A DNA stretch of 9,674 nucleotides from Clostridiales bacterium (GTDB lineage: Bacteria; Bacillota; Clostridia; Oscillospirales; Oscillospiraceae), in the NCBI GenBank assembly GCA_003516765.1, contig DPCD01000009.1, positions 4,508 to 14,181 of the forward strand. Direction: 5' to 3'. The notes beneath the pieces were generated by a model. The model saw only the letters and a list, made by a program, of their open reading frames with translations. It was not told the origin of the DNA and made no database searches. This document shows positions 1-5,542 of this stretch, one piece after another. Every line of letters starts with the position of its first letter. Within the stretch, counting starts at the first letter, position 1. The translations under genes and the position numbers were made by a program.

Positions 1-17
1 AGAAGCTCAAAGCTTCT
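1..17 (-). terminator. Hairpin at window edge, possible terminator of the alcohol dehydrogenase gene
   Basis: A perfect 7-bp inverted repeat (AGAAGCT, 1-7, and AGCTTCT, 11-17) with a 3-nt loop lies 13 bp past the stop of the minus-strand alcohol dehydrogenase. The place and shape fit an intrinsic terminator. Any U-tract on the minus strand would lie outside the window, so it cannot be confirmed. Confidence 0.4.
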
Positions 18-30
18 GCGCGGGCTGTCT

Positions 31-1089
31 TTAAGCAAGATAAACGACGGGCTTGATCAGATCGGACGTCTTGTCCTTCATCAGATACAGCGCCTGCTCC
101 ACATGAGAAAAGCCGTAGAATTTATGCGTCAGCAGAAGCCCCGGGTCCACGCGCCCGGTCTCAATCAGCCGCAGCAGCCGCTCGGCGCGCAGCCTGCCGC
201 CGGGCATGAGCCCTCCTCGAATCTGCTTGTGCGCCATGCCGCAGCCCCACTCGACGCGCGGGAGCTTCACATAGTCACCGGAGCCGAGATAGTTGACGTT
301 CGCAACAATGCCGCCGGGCTTCAGCATACGGATTGCAGCGTCAAACGTATCGGCGTTTCCGCCCGCGACGACGACCTTGTCTACGCCCTTTCCCTTCGTC
401 CGGTCCAGAATCTGCTCGGCAAGATCGCCGTTTTTATAGCTGAGAAAATCCGTCGCGCCGTATTGCTTTGCCGCGTCCATGCAGACCTTCCGCGTGCCGA
501 CGCAGAAAATATCTCCCGCTCCGCGCAGCACGCACGCGCGCACTGCCATCAGCCCGACCGGACCGATGCCGATCACGCAGACGCTCTCGCCGAACTGGAT
601 TTCCGCCAGCTCTGCCGCGTGAAAGCCCGTGGGCATCATGTCGCAGAGCATGCACGCCGTGCCGGGGTCCAGCTCATCCGGAAGTTTCGCCAGATTGGCG
701 TCTGCTTCATTGACGTGGAAAAACTCTGCGAACACGCCGTCCTTGTAATTGGAAAACTTCCAGCCCGCAAGCATGCCGCCGGAGTGCATCGCAAAACCGC
801 GCTGCGCCGCCTCGCTGCCCCAGTCTGGCGTGATGGCAGTGACGATCACGCGGTCGCCGGGGGCAAAATCGCGCACGAGGCTTCCAACCTCCACGACCTC
901 TCCCACCGCCTCATGTCCCAGAATCAGATCCTTGCGCTCGCCGAGCGCGCCCTCCCAGACGGTATGAACATCGCTCGTACAGGGCGATACGGCAATGGGG
1001 CGGACAATCGCATCCAGCGCGCCGCAGACGGGGCGCGCTTTTTCGATCCATCCTGTCTTCCCCATGCCGAGCATGGCAAAACCCTTCAT
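31..1089 (-). CDS. NADP(H)-dependent zinc secondary alcohol dehydrogenase
   Basis: Medium-chain zinc alcohol dehydrogenase, 352 aa, the usual length of the Thermoanaerobacter brockii / Clostridium beijerinckii secondary alcohol dehydrogenase group. These cytoplasmic enzymes interconvert small secondary alcohols and ketones (2-propanol/acetone type) with NADPH. The catalytic zinc ligands fall at the family positions: Cys37, His59, Glu60 and Asp150, with Ser39 and His42 in the proton relay. The dinucleotide-binding loop is GIGPVG (174-179). The NADP-selecting set is G198-T199-R200 with Tyr218; Thr replaces the Ser known at 199 in the T. brockii enzyme. Pocket residues Ala85, Ile86, Trp110, Tyr267 and Leu294 match, while residue 295 is Met rather than Cys. 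The start at 1089 is chosen because it has AGGAG 6 nt upstream and gives the family N-terminus MKGFAM; an in-frame Met at 1173 would add 28 residues unlike the family. It is transcribed divergently from the amidohydrolase. The exact physiological substrate is inferred. Confidence 0.95.
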   Translation of the reverse strand: MKGFAMLGMGKTGWIEKARPVCGALDAIVRPIAVSPCTSDVHTVWEGALGERKDLILGHEAVGEVVEVGSLVRDFAPGDRVIVTAITPDWGSEAAQRGFAMHSGGMLAGWKFSNYKDGVFAEFFHVNEADANLAKLPDELDPGTACMLCDMMPTGFHAAELAEIQFGESVCVIGIGPVGLMAVRACVLRGAGDIFCVGTRKVCMDAAKQYGATDFLSYKNGDLAEQILDRTKGKGVDKVVVAGGNADTFDAAIRMLKPGGIVANVNYLGSGDYVKLPRVEWGCGMAHKQIRGGLMPGGRLRAERLLRLIETGRVDPGLLLTHKFYGFSHVEQALYLMKDKTSDLIKPVVYLA

Positions 1090-1095
1090 AGCAGT

Positions 1096-1100
1096 CTCCT
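1096..1100 (-). promoter_or_regulatory. Ribosome binding site that fixes the alcohol dehydrogenase start
   Basis: AGGAG on the minus strand lies 6 nt upstream of the ATG at 1089. It supports the 352-aa protein over the longer open frame beginning at 1173. Confidence 0.85.
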
Positions 1101-1155
1101 TTTTCTCAAAAGATAGCCCTAGTATCCCCTGTTCCCCGGATTTTAAGCACCCGGC

Positions 1156-1184
1156 TTGCATTTTTCCGCGCACGTTGGTATGAT
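1156..1184 (+). promoter_or_regulatory. Sigma-A promoter of the amidohydrolase gene
   Basis: TTGCAT (1156-1161), a 17-bp spacer, then TATGAT (1179-1184), with a TGG extension directly before the -10 box. The predicted transcript start near 1191 leaves a leader of about 30 nt before the ribosome binding site at 1212-1217. Confidence 0.75.
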
Positions 1185-1223
1185 GAAACCGTCTGCAGAT
1201 GCAGGCGGTCTGGAGGGATTTTC

Positions 1224-2078
1224 ATGGCAGTAGACTGTCATATTCATATGGCGCTCGACGGCGGCTACTGGAAAGACGCGCTCGCGCGCCACAAGGACGC
1301 GCCCGACGAGGCGTTCATCCGCAGAACACTCGAAACGTACAAAACGCTCGGCTTTACGTATCTTCGAGACGGCGGCGACCGCTGGAACGCCGGAAAGCAC
1401 GCCAGCGAGCTGGCGGGAGAATACGGCATGATCTACCGCACGCCGTGCTTTCCCATCTACCGCAAGGGGCACTACGGGAGCTTCATCGGGCGCGGCTTTG
1501 AAACGATCGACGATTTCCGCGCGCTTGTCGCAGAGGTCAAAAAAAGCGGCGGACACTTTATCAAGCTTATGATCTCCGGGCTGATGGACTTCAATCACTA
1601 CGGCGTTCTGACCGACGAGCCGATGCCGGAGAATCTCATTGCAGAGCTCACGAAAATCTCCCACGACGAGGGCTTTTCCGTCATGGCGCACGCCAACGGC
1701 GACGCGGCAGTGCGCGGCGCGGTGAAAGCCGGGATCGATTCGGTCGAGCATGGCGCTTACTTAACCGACGAGACGCTTCACATGCTCTCAGAAAGCAAAA
1801 CCGTCTGGGTGCCGACACTGGTCACAATCGGAAACCTGATCGGAGATGCCAGGTTCCCGGAGAGCGCGACAAAGCCGCTTCTTGCTTATCAGCTGGACGC
1901 CGTCCGGAAGGCGGCGCAGTACGGCGCATTTCTTGCCCCCGGCAGCGACGCGGGCGCGTATCGCGTCTTCCACGGGCAGGGCGGGCTGGACGAGCTGGCG
2001 CTTCTGCATCGCGCGCTGGGCGATTGCGCGGACGAAATTCTTGCCCGCGGCACGGCAGAAATCGAATCGCGCTTCTGA
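1224..2078 (+). CDS. Compact metal-dependent amidohydrolase family protein
   Basis: Amidohydrolase-superfamily TIM-barrel hydrolase, 284 aa; such enzymes hydrolyse C-N or related bonds with one or two metal ions. The metal-ligand pattern is complete: HxH at His6/His8 at the very N-terminus, Lys114 in FIKLM (candidate carboxylated lysine), His156 in AHANG, His176 in EHGAY and Asp242 in GSDAG. The residue order resembles the imidazolonepropionase-like/prolidase-like branch. Those enzymes usually carry a beta-sandwich built from N- and C-terminal strands; this protein begins right at HxH and ends soon after the last barrel strand, so that domain is missing. There is no signal peptide, so it is cytoplasmic. 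GGAGGG (1212-1217) precedes the ATG by 6 nt. It is followed by the tetR-type gene with no terminator between. The substrate cannot be told from the sequence. Confidence 0.85.
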   Translation: MAVDCHIHMALDGGYWKDALARHKDAPDEAFIRRTLETYKTLGFTYLRDGGDRWNAGKHASELAGEYGMIYRTPCFPIYRKGHYGSFIGRGFETIDDFRALVAEVKKSGGHFIKLMISGLMDFNHYGVLTDEPMPENLIAELTKISHDEGFSVMAHANGDAAVRGAVKAGIDSVEHGAYLTDETLHMLSESKTVWVPTLVTIGNLIGDARFPESATKPLLAYQLDAVRKAAQYGAFLAPGSDAGAYRVFHGQGGLDELALLHRALGDCADEILARGTAEIESRF

Positions 2079-2082
2079 GCGG

Positions 2083-2111
2083 TTGCGCTCCGGCAGCCAG
2101 TCTGATACAAT
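2083..2111 (+). promoter_or_regulatory. Promoter of the TetR-family regulator gene
   Basis: TTGCGC (2083-2088), 17-bp spacer, TACAAT (2106-2111), with TGA before the -10 box. It starts 5 bp after the amidohydrolase stop. The regulator can therefore be made from its own promoter as well as by readthrough, since no terminator is visible between the genes. Confidence 0.7.
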
Positions 2112-2144
2112 AAACGCACGAAGCGCAGACCGGAGGGATTTTTC

Positions 2145-2732
2145 ATGTGCGCCAAAAAGGCAAAAACCACAAAAAAGAAGATCGTTTCTGCCGCCTGGAA
2201 GCTCTTTTATGAGCAGGGCTACGACAATACGACGGTAGACGATATTGTAGAAGAATCCGGCACCTCGAAGGGCTCGTTCTATCACTATTTTGAGGGAAAG
2301 GACGCGCTGTTAAGCTCTCTGTCTTTTCTGTTCGATGAAAAATACGAGGAGCTGATGCCGAGCGTGGACCCGCAGATGCACAGTGTGGATAAGCTCCTGT
2401 ATCTCAACCGGGAGCTGTTCGGCGTGATTGAAAACACGGTGTCGCTGGAGCTGCTGGCGCGGCTGTTTTCCTCGCAGCTCATCACCAAGGGAGAGCGGCA
2501 CCTGCTTGACAGCAGCCGGGTCTACTATAAAATCCTGCGTCAGATTATTTCCGAGGGGCAGCAGCGCGGGCAGATCCGCAGCGATATCACGGCAAACGAG
2601 ATTTCCAAGCTCTACGCGGTCGCCGAGCGCGGTCTCATGTACGACTGGTGTATCTGCGGCGGCAACTACTCGCTGAAAAACTATGCGGCGTCGGTCATGC
2701 CGCTGCTGCTGGCGTCCATCCGGGAAAAATAA
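2145..2732 (+). CDS. TetR/AcrR-family transcriptional regulator
   Basis: A 195-aa one-component regulator of usual TetR size. The N-terminal helix-turn-helix spans about residues 10-56: a KKKIVSAAWKLF helix, the GYDNTTVDDIVEESGTSKG turn region, and the recognition helix with the SFYHYFEGKDALL signature. The remaining helical part (about 65-195) is the ligand-binding and dimer domain, which is too variable in this family to name a ligand. GGAGGG (2132-2137) lies 7 nt before the ATG. It is co-directional with the amidohydrolase upstream and the sodium/solute symporter downstream. TetR proteins usually bind palindromes near their own or adjacent promoters, so the inverted repeat at 2823-2854 is the best candidate operator and the symporter the likely target. 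That link is inferred from position only. Confidence 0.9.
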   Translation: MCAKKAKTTKKKIVSAAWKLFYEQGYDNTTVDDIVEESGTSKGSFYHYFEGKDALLSSLSFLFDEKYEELMPSVDPQMHSVDKLLYLNRELFGVIENTVSLELLARLFSSQLITKGERHLLDSSRVYYKILRQIISEGQQRGQIRSDITANEISKLYAVAERGLMYDWCICGGNYSLKNYAASVMPLLLASIREK

Positions 2733-2789
2733 TTTTTGATTGAACTTTCGAATTATTTCCAGTCTATCAATCGTATGCTTTCTTTGCCC

Positions 2790-2812
2790 TGAAATTCCAA
2801 CGGAATATTTCA
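2790..2812. repeat. Small bulged inverted repeat after the TetR gene
   Basis: TGAAATTCC (2790-2798) pairs with GGAATATTTCA (2802-2812) apart from a 2-nt bulge, with a 3-nt loop. The run after it (TTTAATT) is too poor in T for a convincing terminator. It may be a weak end signal for the regulator transcript or a protein site. Confidence 0.35.
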
Positions 2813-2822
2813 TTTAATTCAC

Positions 2823-2854
2823 AACGCAGTATAGACGATAGTCTATACTGCGTT
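2823..2854. promoter_or_regulatory. Perfect 14-bp-arm palindrome, candidate operator upstream of putP
   Basis: AACGCAGTATAGAC (2823-2836), GATA loop, GTCTATACTGCGTT (2841-2854): all 14 pairs match. It sits between the TetR-family gene and the symporter, ending 5 bp before the -35 box of the predicted symporter promoter. No T-run follows on either strand, so it is not a standard intrinsic terminator. Length and symmetry fit a dimeric regulator site. Further copies of the half-site AGTCTAT lie at 2761-2767 and 2864-2870, the latter overlapping the promoter. Binding by the neighbouring TetR protein is inferred. Confidence 0.65.
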
Positions 2855-2859
2855 CTGTG

Positions 2860-2888
2860 TTGCAGTCTATTTTCCGACATGATAAGAT
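2860..2888 (+). promoter_or_regulatory. Promoter of the symporter gene
   Basis: TTGCAG (2860-2865), 17-bp spacer, TAAGAT (2883-2888), with a TGA extension before the -10 box. The predicted start near 2895 leaves a short leader before AAGGAG (2914-2919). A competing -10-like TATACT lies inside the palindrome at 2844-2849, but it has no well-spaced -35 box. Confidence 0.65.
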
Positions 2889-2927
2889 ACGCGGGAAATG
2901 TGAAAGAACTGTTAAGGAGTTGGTTTT

Positions 2928-4430
2928 GTGATGAATGCAGAGGTTCTTGCGTTCGTATTGTACTTTGTGCTGATGCTCGCCATCGGCGTGCTGTTCTTCT
3001 TCAAGGAAAAGGGCGCGGGTGAAAAGGAATACTTCCTGGGCGGCCGCCACATGGGTCCGTGGGTCACGGCAATGAGCGCGCAGGCGTCCGACATGTCAGC
3101 GTGGCTGCTGATGGGTCTTCCCGGTTCGATTCTCGCCTTCGGCTTCGGTCAGATCTGGATCGGCATCGGTCTGGCGCTCGGCACGATTGCCAACTGGATC
3201 ATTGTCGCGCGCCGGCTCCGCTGCTTCTCCGAGGCGGCGAACGACTCCATCACTCTGCCGCAGTATTTGTCAAACCGTTTTGCAACGAAGAGCCTGACGC
3301 TGCAGATCATCTGCGCGGTCATTTTCCTCGTCTGCTTCACGATCTATGTCGCCTCCGCGTTCGTCTCGGGCGCAACGGTCTTTACGATGGTGTTCCCGAG
3401 TCTGTCCAACCAGACGGCAATGCTTCTGTTCGTGCTGATCATCATCATCTACACGTTCCTCGGCGGCTACAAGGCAGTCTGCTGGACCGACTTTTTCCAG
3501 GGTCTTCTGATGCTCTGCGCAGTGCTTGCAATTCCCATCGCGATTGTCGCAACGCAGAACCTTGATGTAACTGCGCTGGAAACCGTGTATGTGAACGCCG
3601 CCGACGGCACGCAGTATGCCTTCGGCAGCAGCCTGTTTACCTCCAGCTGGCAGGACATCATCTCCGGTCTTGCTTGGGGTCTTGGCTACTTCGGTATGCC
3701 GCACATCATCGTGCGCTTCATGTCGATTGAAAAGCCCTCGATGGTCAAAAAGAGCGCGATTGTCGCGTGCGTGTGGGTCGTTCTGTCCCTCGGCGCGGTG
3801 TGTCTGATCGCCTACTTCGGACGCATGCTGGTAGCAGACGAGCTGCTGCCTGCCGGTCAGCAGAAGACGATCTTCATCGTGCTTGCCAGAAAGCTCTTCC
3901 CGGCGTTCCTTGCCGGCGTCCTGCTGGCAGCAATTATGGCAGCTTCCATGTCGACTGCAGACAGCCAGCTGCTGGTTGCTTCGTCGTCGTTCACCTCCGA
4001 CATTTACAAGCCCGTCTTCCGCAAGAACGCATCGGACAAGGAAATCCTCTGGATGGGTCGTCTGGTGGTTCTGGTGGTCTCCGCCGTCGCTTACGTCATC
4101 GCTTCGAGCAAGGGCGAGGGCGCACAGGCAATCATGAACATGGTTGAAAACGCCTGGGGCGGCTTCGGCTCGGCGTTCGGTCCGGTCGTGATTCTCTCGC
4201 TGTTCTGGCGGCGCCTGAGCTACAAGGGCGCGGTTGCAGGCGTCGTAGCAGGCGCGCTGACGGATGTTCTGTGGTACCTGTTCCTGTCCGGTCCGACCGG
4301 CGTCTACGAGCTGCTGCCGGGCTTTGCAGTCGGCATGCTGGCATGCGTGATTGTCTCGCTGCTCGACAAAGCCCCCGGCAAGGAAGTCACTGATATCTTT
4401 GACCGTGCCATCAGCAAATATAACGACTAA
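2928..4430 (+). CDS. putP: Sodium/proline symporter
   Basis: Sodium:solute symporter (SSS) family membrane protein, 500 aa, close to the length of E. coli PutP. It imports L-proline with Na+ through a LeuT-fold bundle of about 13 helices. The diagnostic second-helix segment SAQASDMSAWLLMGLPGS gives Asp55 and Ser57, the sodium-site residues of PutP. Other PutP blocks are IYTFLGGYKAVCWTD (about 174-188), WGLGYFGMPHIIVRFM (250-265), the MST motif with Ser342/Thr343 in the LAAIMAASMSTADSQLLV stretch, and AWGGFGSAFGPVV near the end. AAGGAG (2914-2919) lies 8 nt before a GTG at 2928 and 11 nt before an ATG at 2931; GTG has better spacing, but either is possible. It follows a TetR-type gene and a palindrome and ends in a strong terminator. 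No proline-degradation gene is visible nearby. Proline as substrate is inferred from motif similarity; another small solute is possible. Confidence 0.92.
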   Translation: MMNAEVLAFVLYFVLMLAIGVLFFFKEKGAGEKEYFLGGRHMGPWVTAMSAQASDMSAWLLMGLPGSILAFGFGQIWIGIGLALGTIANWIIVARRLRCFSEAANDSITLPQYLSNRFATKSLTLQIICAVIFLVCFTIYVASAFVSGATVFTMVFPSLSNQTAMLLFVLIIIIYTFLGGYKAVCWTDFFQGLLMLCAVLAIPIAIVATQNLDVTALETVYVNAADGTQYAFGSSLFTSSWQDIISGLAWGLGYFGMPHIIVRFMSIEKPSMVKKSAIVACVWVVLSLGAVCLIAYFGRMLVADELLPAGQQKTIFIVLARKLFPAFLAGVLLAAIMAASMSTADSQLLVASSSFTSDIYKPVFRKNASDKEILWMGRLVVLVVSAVAYVIASSKGEGAQAIMNMVENAWGGFGSAFGPVVILSLFWRRLSYKGAVAGVVAGALTDVLWYLFLSGPTGVYELLPGFAVGMLACVIVSLLDKAPGKEVTDIFDRAISKYND

Positions 4431-4439
4431 ACCATACGC

Positions 4440-4472
4440 ACAGGCGCAGGGATAATCCCGCGCCTGTTTTTT
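4440..4472 (+). terminator. Rho-independent terminator of putP
   Basis: Arms ACAGGCGC (4440-4447) and GCGCCTGT (4460-4467) enclose an inner GGGA/TCCC stem with one bulged A, followed by a T-run to 4472. It starts 9 bp after the putP stop. Its T-tract overlaps the stop codon (4471-4473) of the convergent minus-strand gene. No T-run follows on the minus strand, so it works in the plus direction. Confidence 0.9.
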
Positions 4473-4899
4473 ATCGCCGTTTTTTAAAGAGAAGCGCGAA
4501 GAGTAGACCTCCGAGCAGTGCCAGAACGCACGTGCCAAGCAGCACAAGCTGTGTCCGGTCCGTGCCGGTTGACACGGGATTGCCTGCCGCATTGTCATCC
4601 GGGCGCTGCGGGCGCGCGGCGTTGTCCTCCCCGGATGCCGTCTGTATGTCTTGCGAGCTGCTGGATGCCGCGTCAGCGTCTTCTGGCGCTTCGGTTTCGG
4701 ACGGCGGCTGGAAAGAACCGGTGTAGCTGTCGCCGTTCACGACAAAATTGTGGACCACAAAGTAGCGCAGCACCGCGTCCATATCCAGAACGTCTTCCAG
4801 ATCCTCATAGGAAGAAAGCTTTTTCAGACTCTCGATCAGCCGCGCCTCATCAATAGCTAACTTTTCTTCTTTGCTTCGTATCGTGTATTTACCAGCCAT
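4471..4899 (-). CDS. Truncated CotH-kinase-like remnant with C-terminal membrane anchor
   Basis: 142-aa open frame. Residues about 18-62 (DEARLIESLKKL, the acidic DLEDVLDMDAVL stretch, RYFVVHNFVVNGDSYTGS) closely resemble an internal part of the CotH kinase domain, found in spore-coat and surface protein kinases that normally run to several hundred residues. The CotH segment expected next (MIHNYYLYE type) is absent: after SYTGS the protein goes straight into a low-complexity Pro/Glu/Asp/Ser linker (about 63-116), then one hydrophobic segment (about 118-138) and KKRR, a likely membrane anchor. The domain N-terminus is also missing. Most kinase active-site regions are therefore lost. A good ribosome site (GGAGGAGG about 4 nt before ATG) and an unbroken frame mean it could still be translated. 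No full-length remainder lies upstream. It is best read as an internally deleted relic; a genuine small membrane protein is possible. The family call rests on recognised motifs, not a search. Confidence 0.6.
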   Translation of the reverse strand: MAGKYTIRSKEEKLAIDEARLIESLKKLSSYEDLEDVLDMDAVLRYFVVHNFVVNGDSYTGSFQPPSETEAPEDADAASSSSQDIQTASGEDNAARPQRPDDNAAGNPVSTGTDRTQLVLLGTCVLALLGGLLFALLFKKRR

Positions 4900-4928
4900 A
4901 TTTCCTCCTCCATGTCTATAATAGCATA

Positions 4929-4966
4929 AAAATAATGGCAGGCACTTTCGTGTCTACCATTATTTT
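4929..4966. terminator. Long hairpin between the phosphatase and CotH-remnant genes, likely terminator
   Basis: AAAATAATGG (4929-4938) and CCATTATTTT (4957-4966) pair perfectly. Inside, the stem continues with one C/A mismatch and one G-T pair (4940-4945 with 4950-4955) to a TTTC loop. On the minus strand the outer arm ends in five Ts, so it can terminate the aldo/keto reductase-phosphatase transcript. On the plus strand the arm ends in four Ts, so it could act both ways. It lies 30 bp upstream of the CotH-remnant start. Confidence 0.65.
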
Positions 4967-5035
4967 ATCACTTCACGCTTTTGCGTCCGGGCTGATTTGT
5001 GTAACTGCAATCTCGATTTTTGGACCGGTTCTGTT

Positions 5036-5488
5036 TTACCGGAGCAAAAAAGCCAGCAGTGCGCGGCAGCCTTCGTCAATATCGCGGTAGGCTGCTTCAA
5101 AATCATCGGTATACCACGGGTCTGCCACATCGCGGTCCTTTCCCGCAAACGACAGCAGCAGCCGGAGCTTTCCCTCCGGGTCCGCGCCGAAGACGCGGCG
5201 CATGCCGGACAGATTCTCCCGGTCCATGCCGATAAGATAGTCAAAGGCGGCATAGTCCCCCTTTGTAATCTGCCTTGCCCGGTGAGACCCGCAGAAAATC
5301 CCATGCGCAGCAAGCACCCGCCTCGCCGGCGGATAGACCGGGTTTCCCAGCTCCTCCCGGCTGACTGCCGCCGATTCGATCTGAAACGACGCTTCCAGAT
5401 TCGCCTTCTTCACGAGGTCCCCAAAAAGAAACTCCGCCATCGGGCTACGGCAGATGCTGCCGTGGCAAACGAATAAGATTTTTGTCAT
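5036..5488 (-). CDS. Low-molecular-weight protein tyrosine phosphatase
   Basis: 150-aa cytoplasmic phosphatase of the LMW-PTP family, which dephosphorylates phosphotyrosine (or arsenate/phosphate relatives) by a cysteinyl-phosphate intermediate. The P-loop is at the N-terminus: C8-H-G-S-I-C-R14-S15, giving nucleophile Cys8 and phosphate-binding Arg14; His-Gly-Ser replaces the more common Leu-Gly-Asn. The general acid is Asp123 in DPWY, the conserved loop of this family. The length is typical. AAAGGA lies about 9-10 nt before the ATG at 5488. It follows the aldo/keto reductase on the same strand after a 54-bp gap with no terminator, so the two are probably co-transcribed. The natural substrate is unknown; bacterial members often act on tyrosine-phosphorylated polysaccharide-synthesis kinases, but none is visible here. 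It is distinguished from arsenate reductases by the DPWY loop. Confidence 0.92.
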   Translation of the reverse strand: MTKILFVCHGSICRSPMAEFLFGDLVKKANLEASFQIESAAVSREELGNPVYPPARRVLAAHGIFCGSHRARQITKGDYAAFDYLIGMDRENLSGMRRVFGADPEGKLRLLLSFAGKDRDVADPWYTDDFEAAYRDIDEGCRALLAFLLR

Positions 5489-5542
5489 TGCTGTGAATCC
5501 TTTCAGGGCTCTGCAGGTTCCGGCGCTGCCGGGCTTTCACGC

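Noticed and set aside
103..1116. Long open frame on the plus strand opposite the alcohol dehydrogenase
   Set aside because: It is a shadow of a GC-rich gene: no recognisable domain, His/Arg/Ala-rich composition, and the minus-strand gene is certain.
1136..1148. 13-bp GCTTAAAATCCGG shared, on the opposite strand, with 7631-7643 near the ABC promoter -35 box
   Set aside because: About one 13-mer pair is expected by chance in a window this size counting both strands, and the alcohol dehydrogenase side has no well-spaced -10 box to make a matching promoter.
1090..1173. N-terminal extension of the alcohol dehydrogenase to an upstream Met
   Set aside because: It has no ribosome site, does not match the family N-terminus, and would cover the intergenic promoter region; AGGAG fits the start at 1089.
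2823..2854. Palindrome as an intrinsic terminator of the TetR gene
   Set aside because: No T-run follows on either strand; the sequence after it is CTGTGTTGC on the plus strand.
3270..4598. 442-aa open frame antisense to putP
   Set aside because: Mirror frame of a GC-biased membrane-protein gene with His/Asp/Arg/Gln-rich sequence, no domain, and it crosses the putP terminator.
5520..5532. CCGGC/GCCGG mini-hairpin between aldo/keto reductase and phosphatase genes as a terminator
   Set aside because: The stem is only 5 bp with a 3-nt loop and no T-run, so it is unlikely to split the operon.
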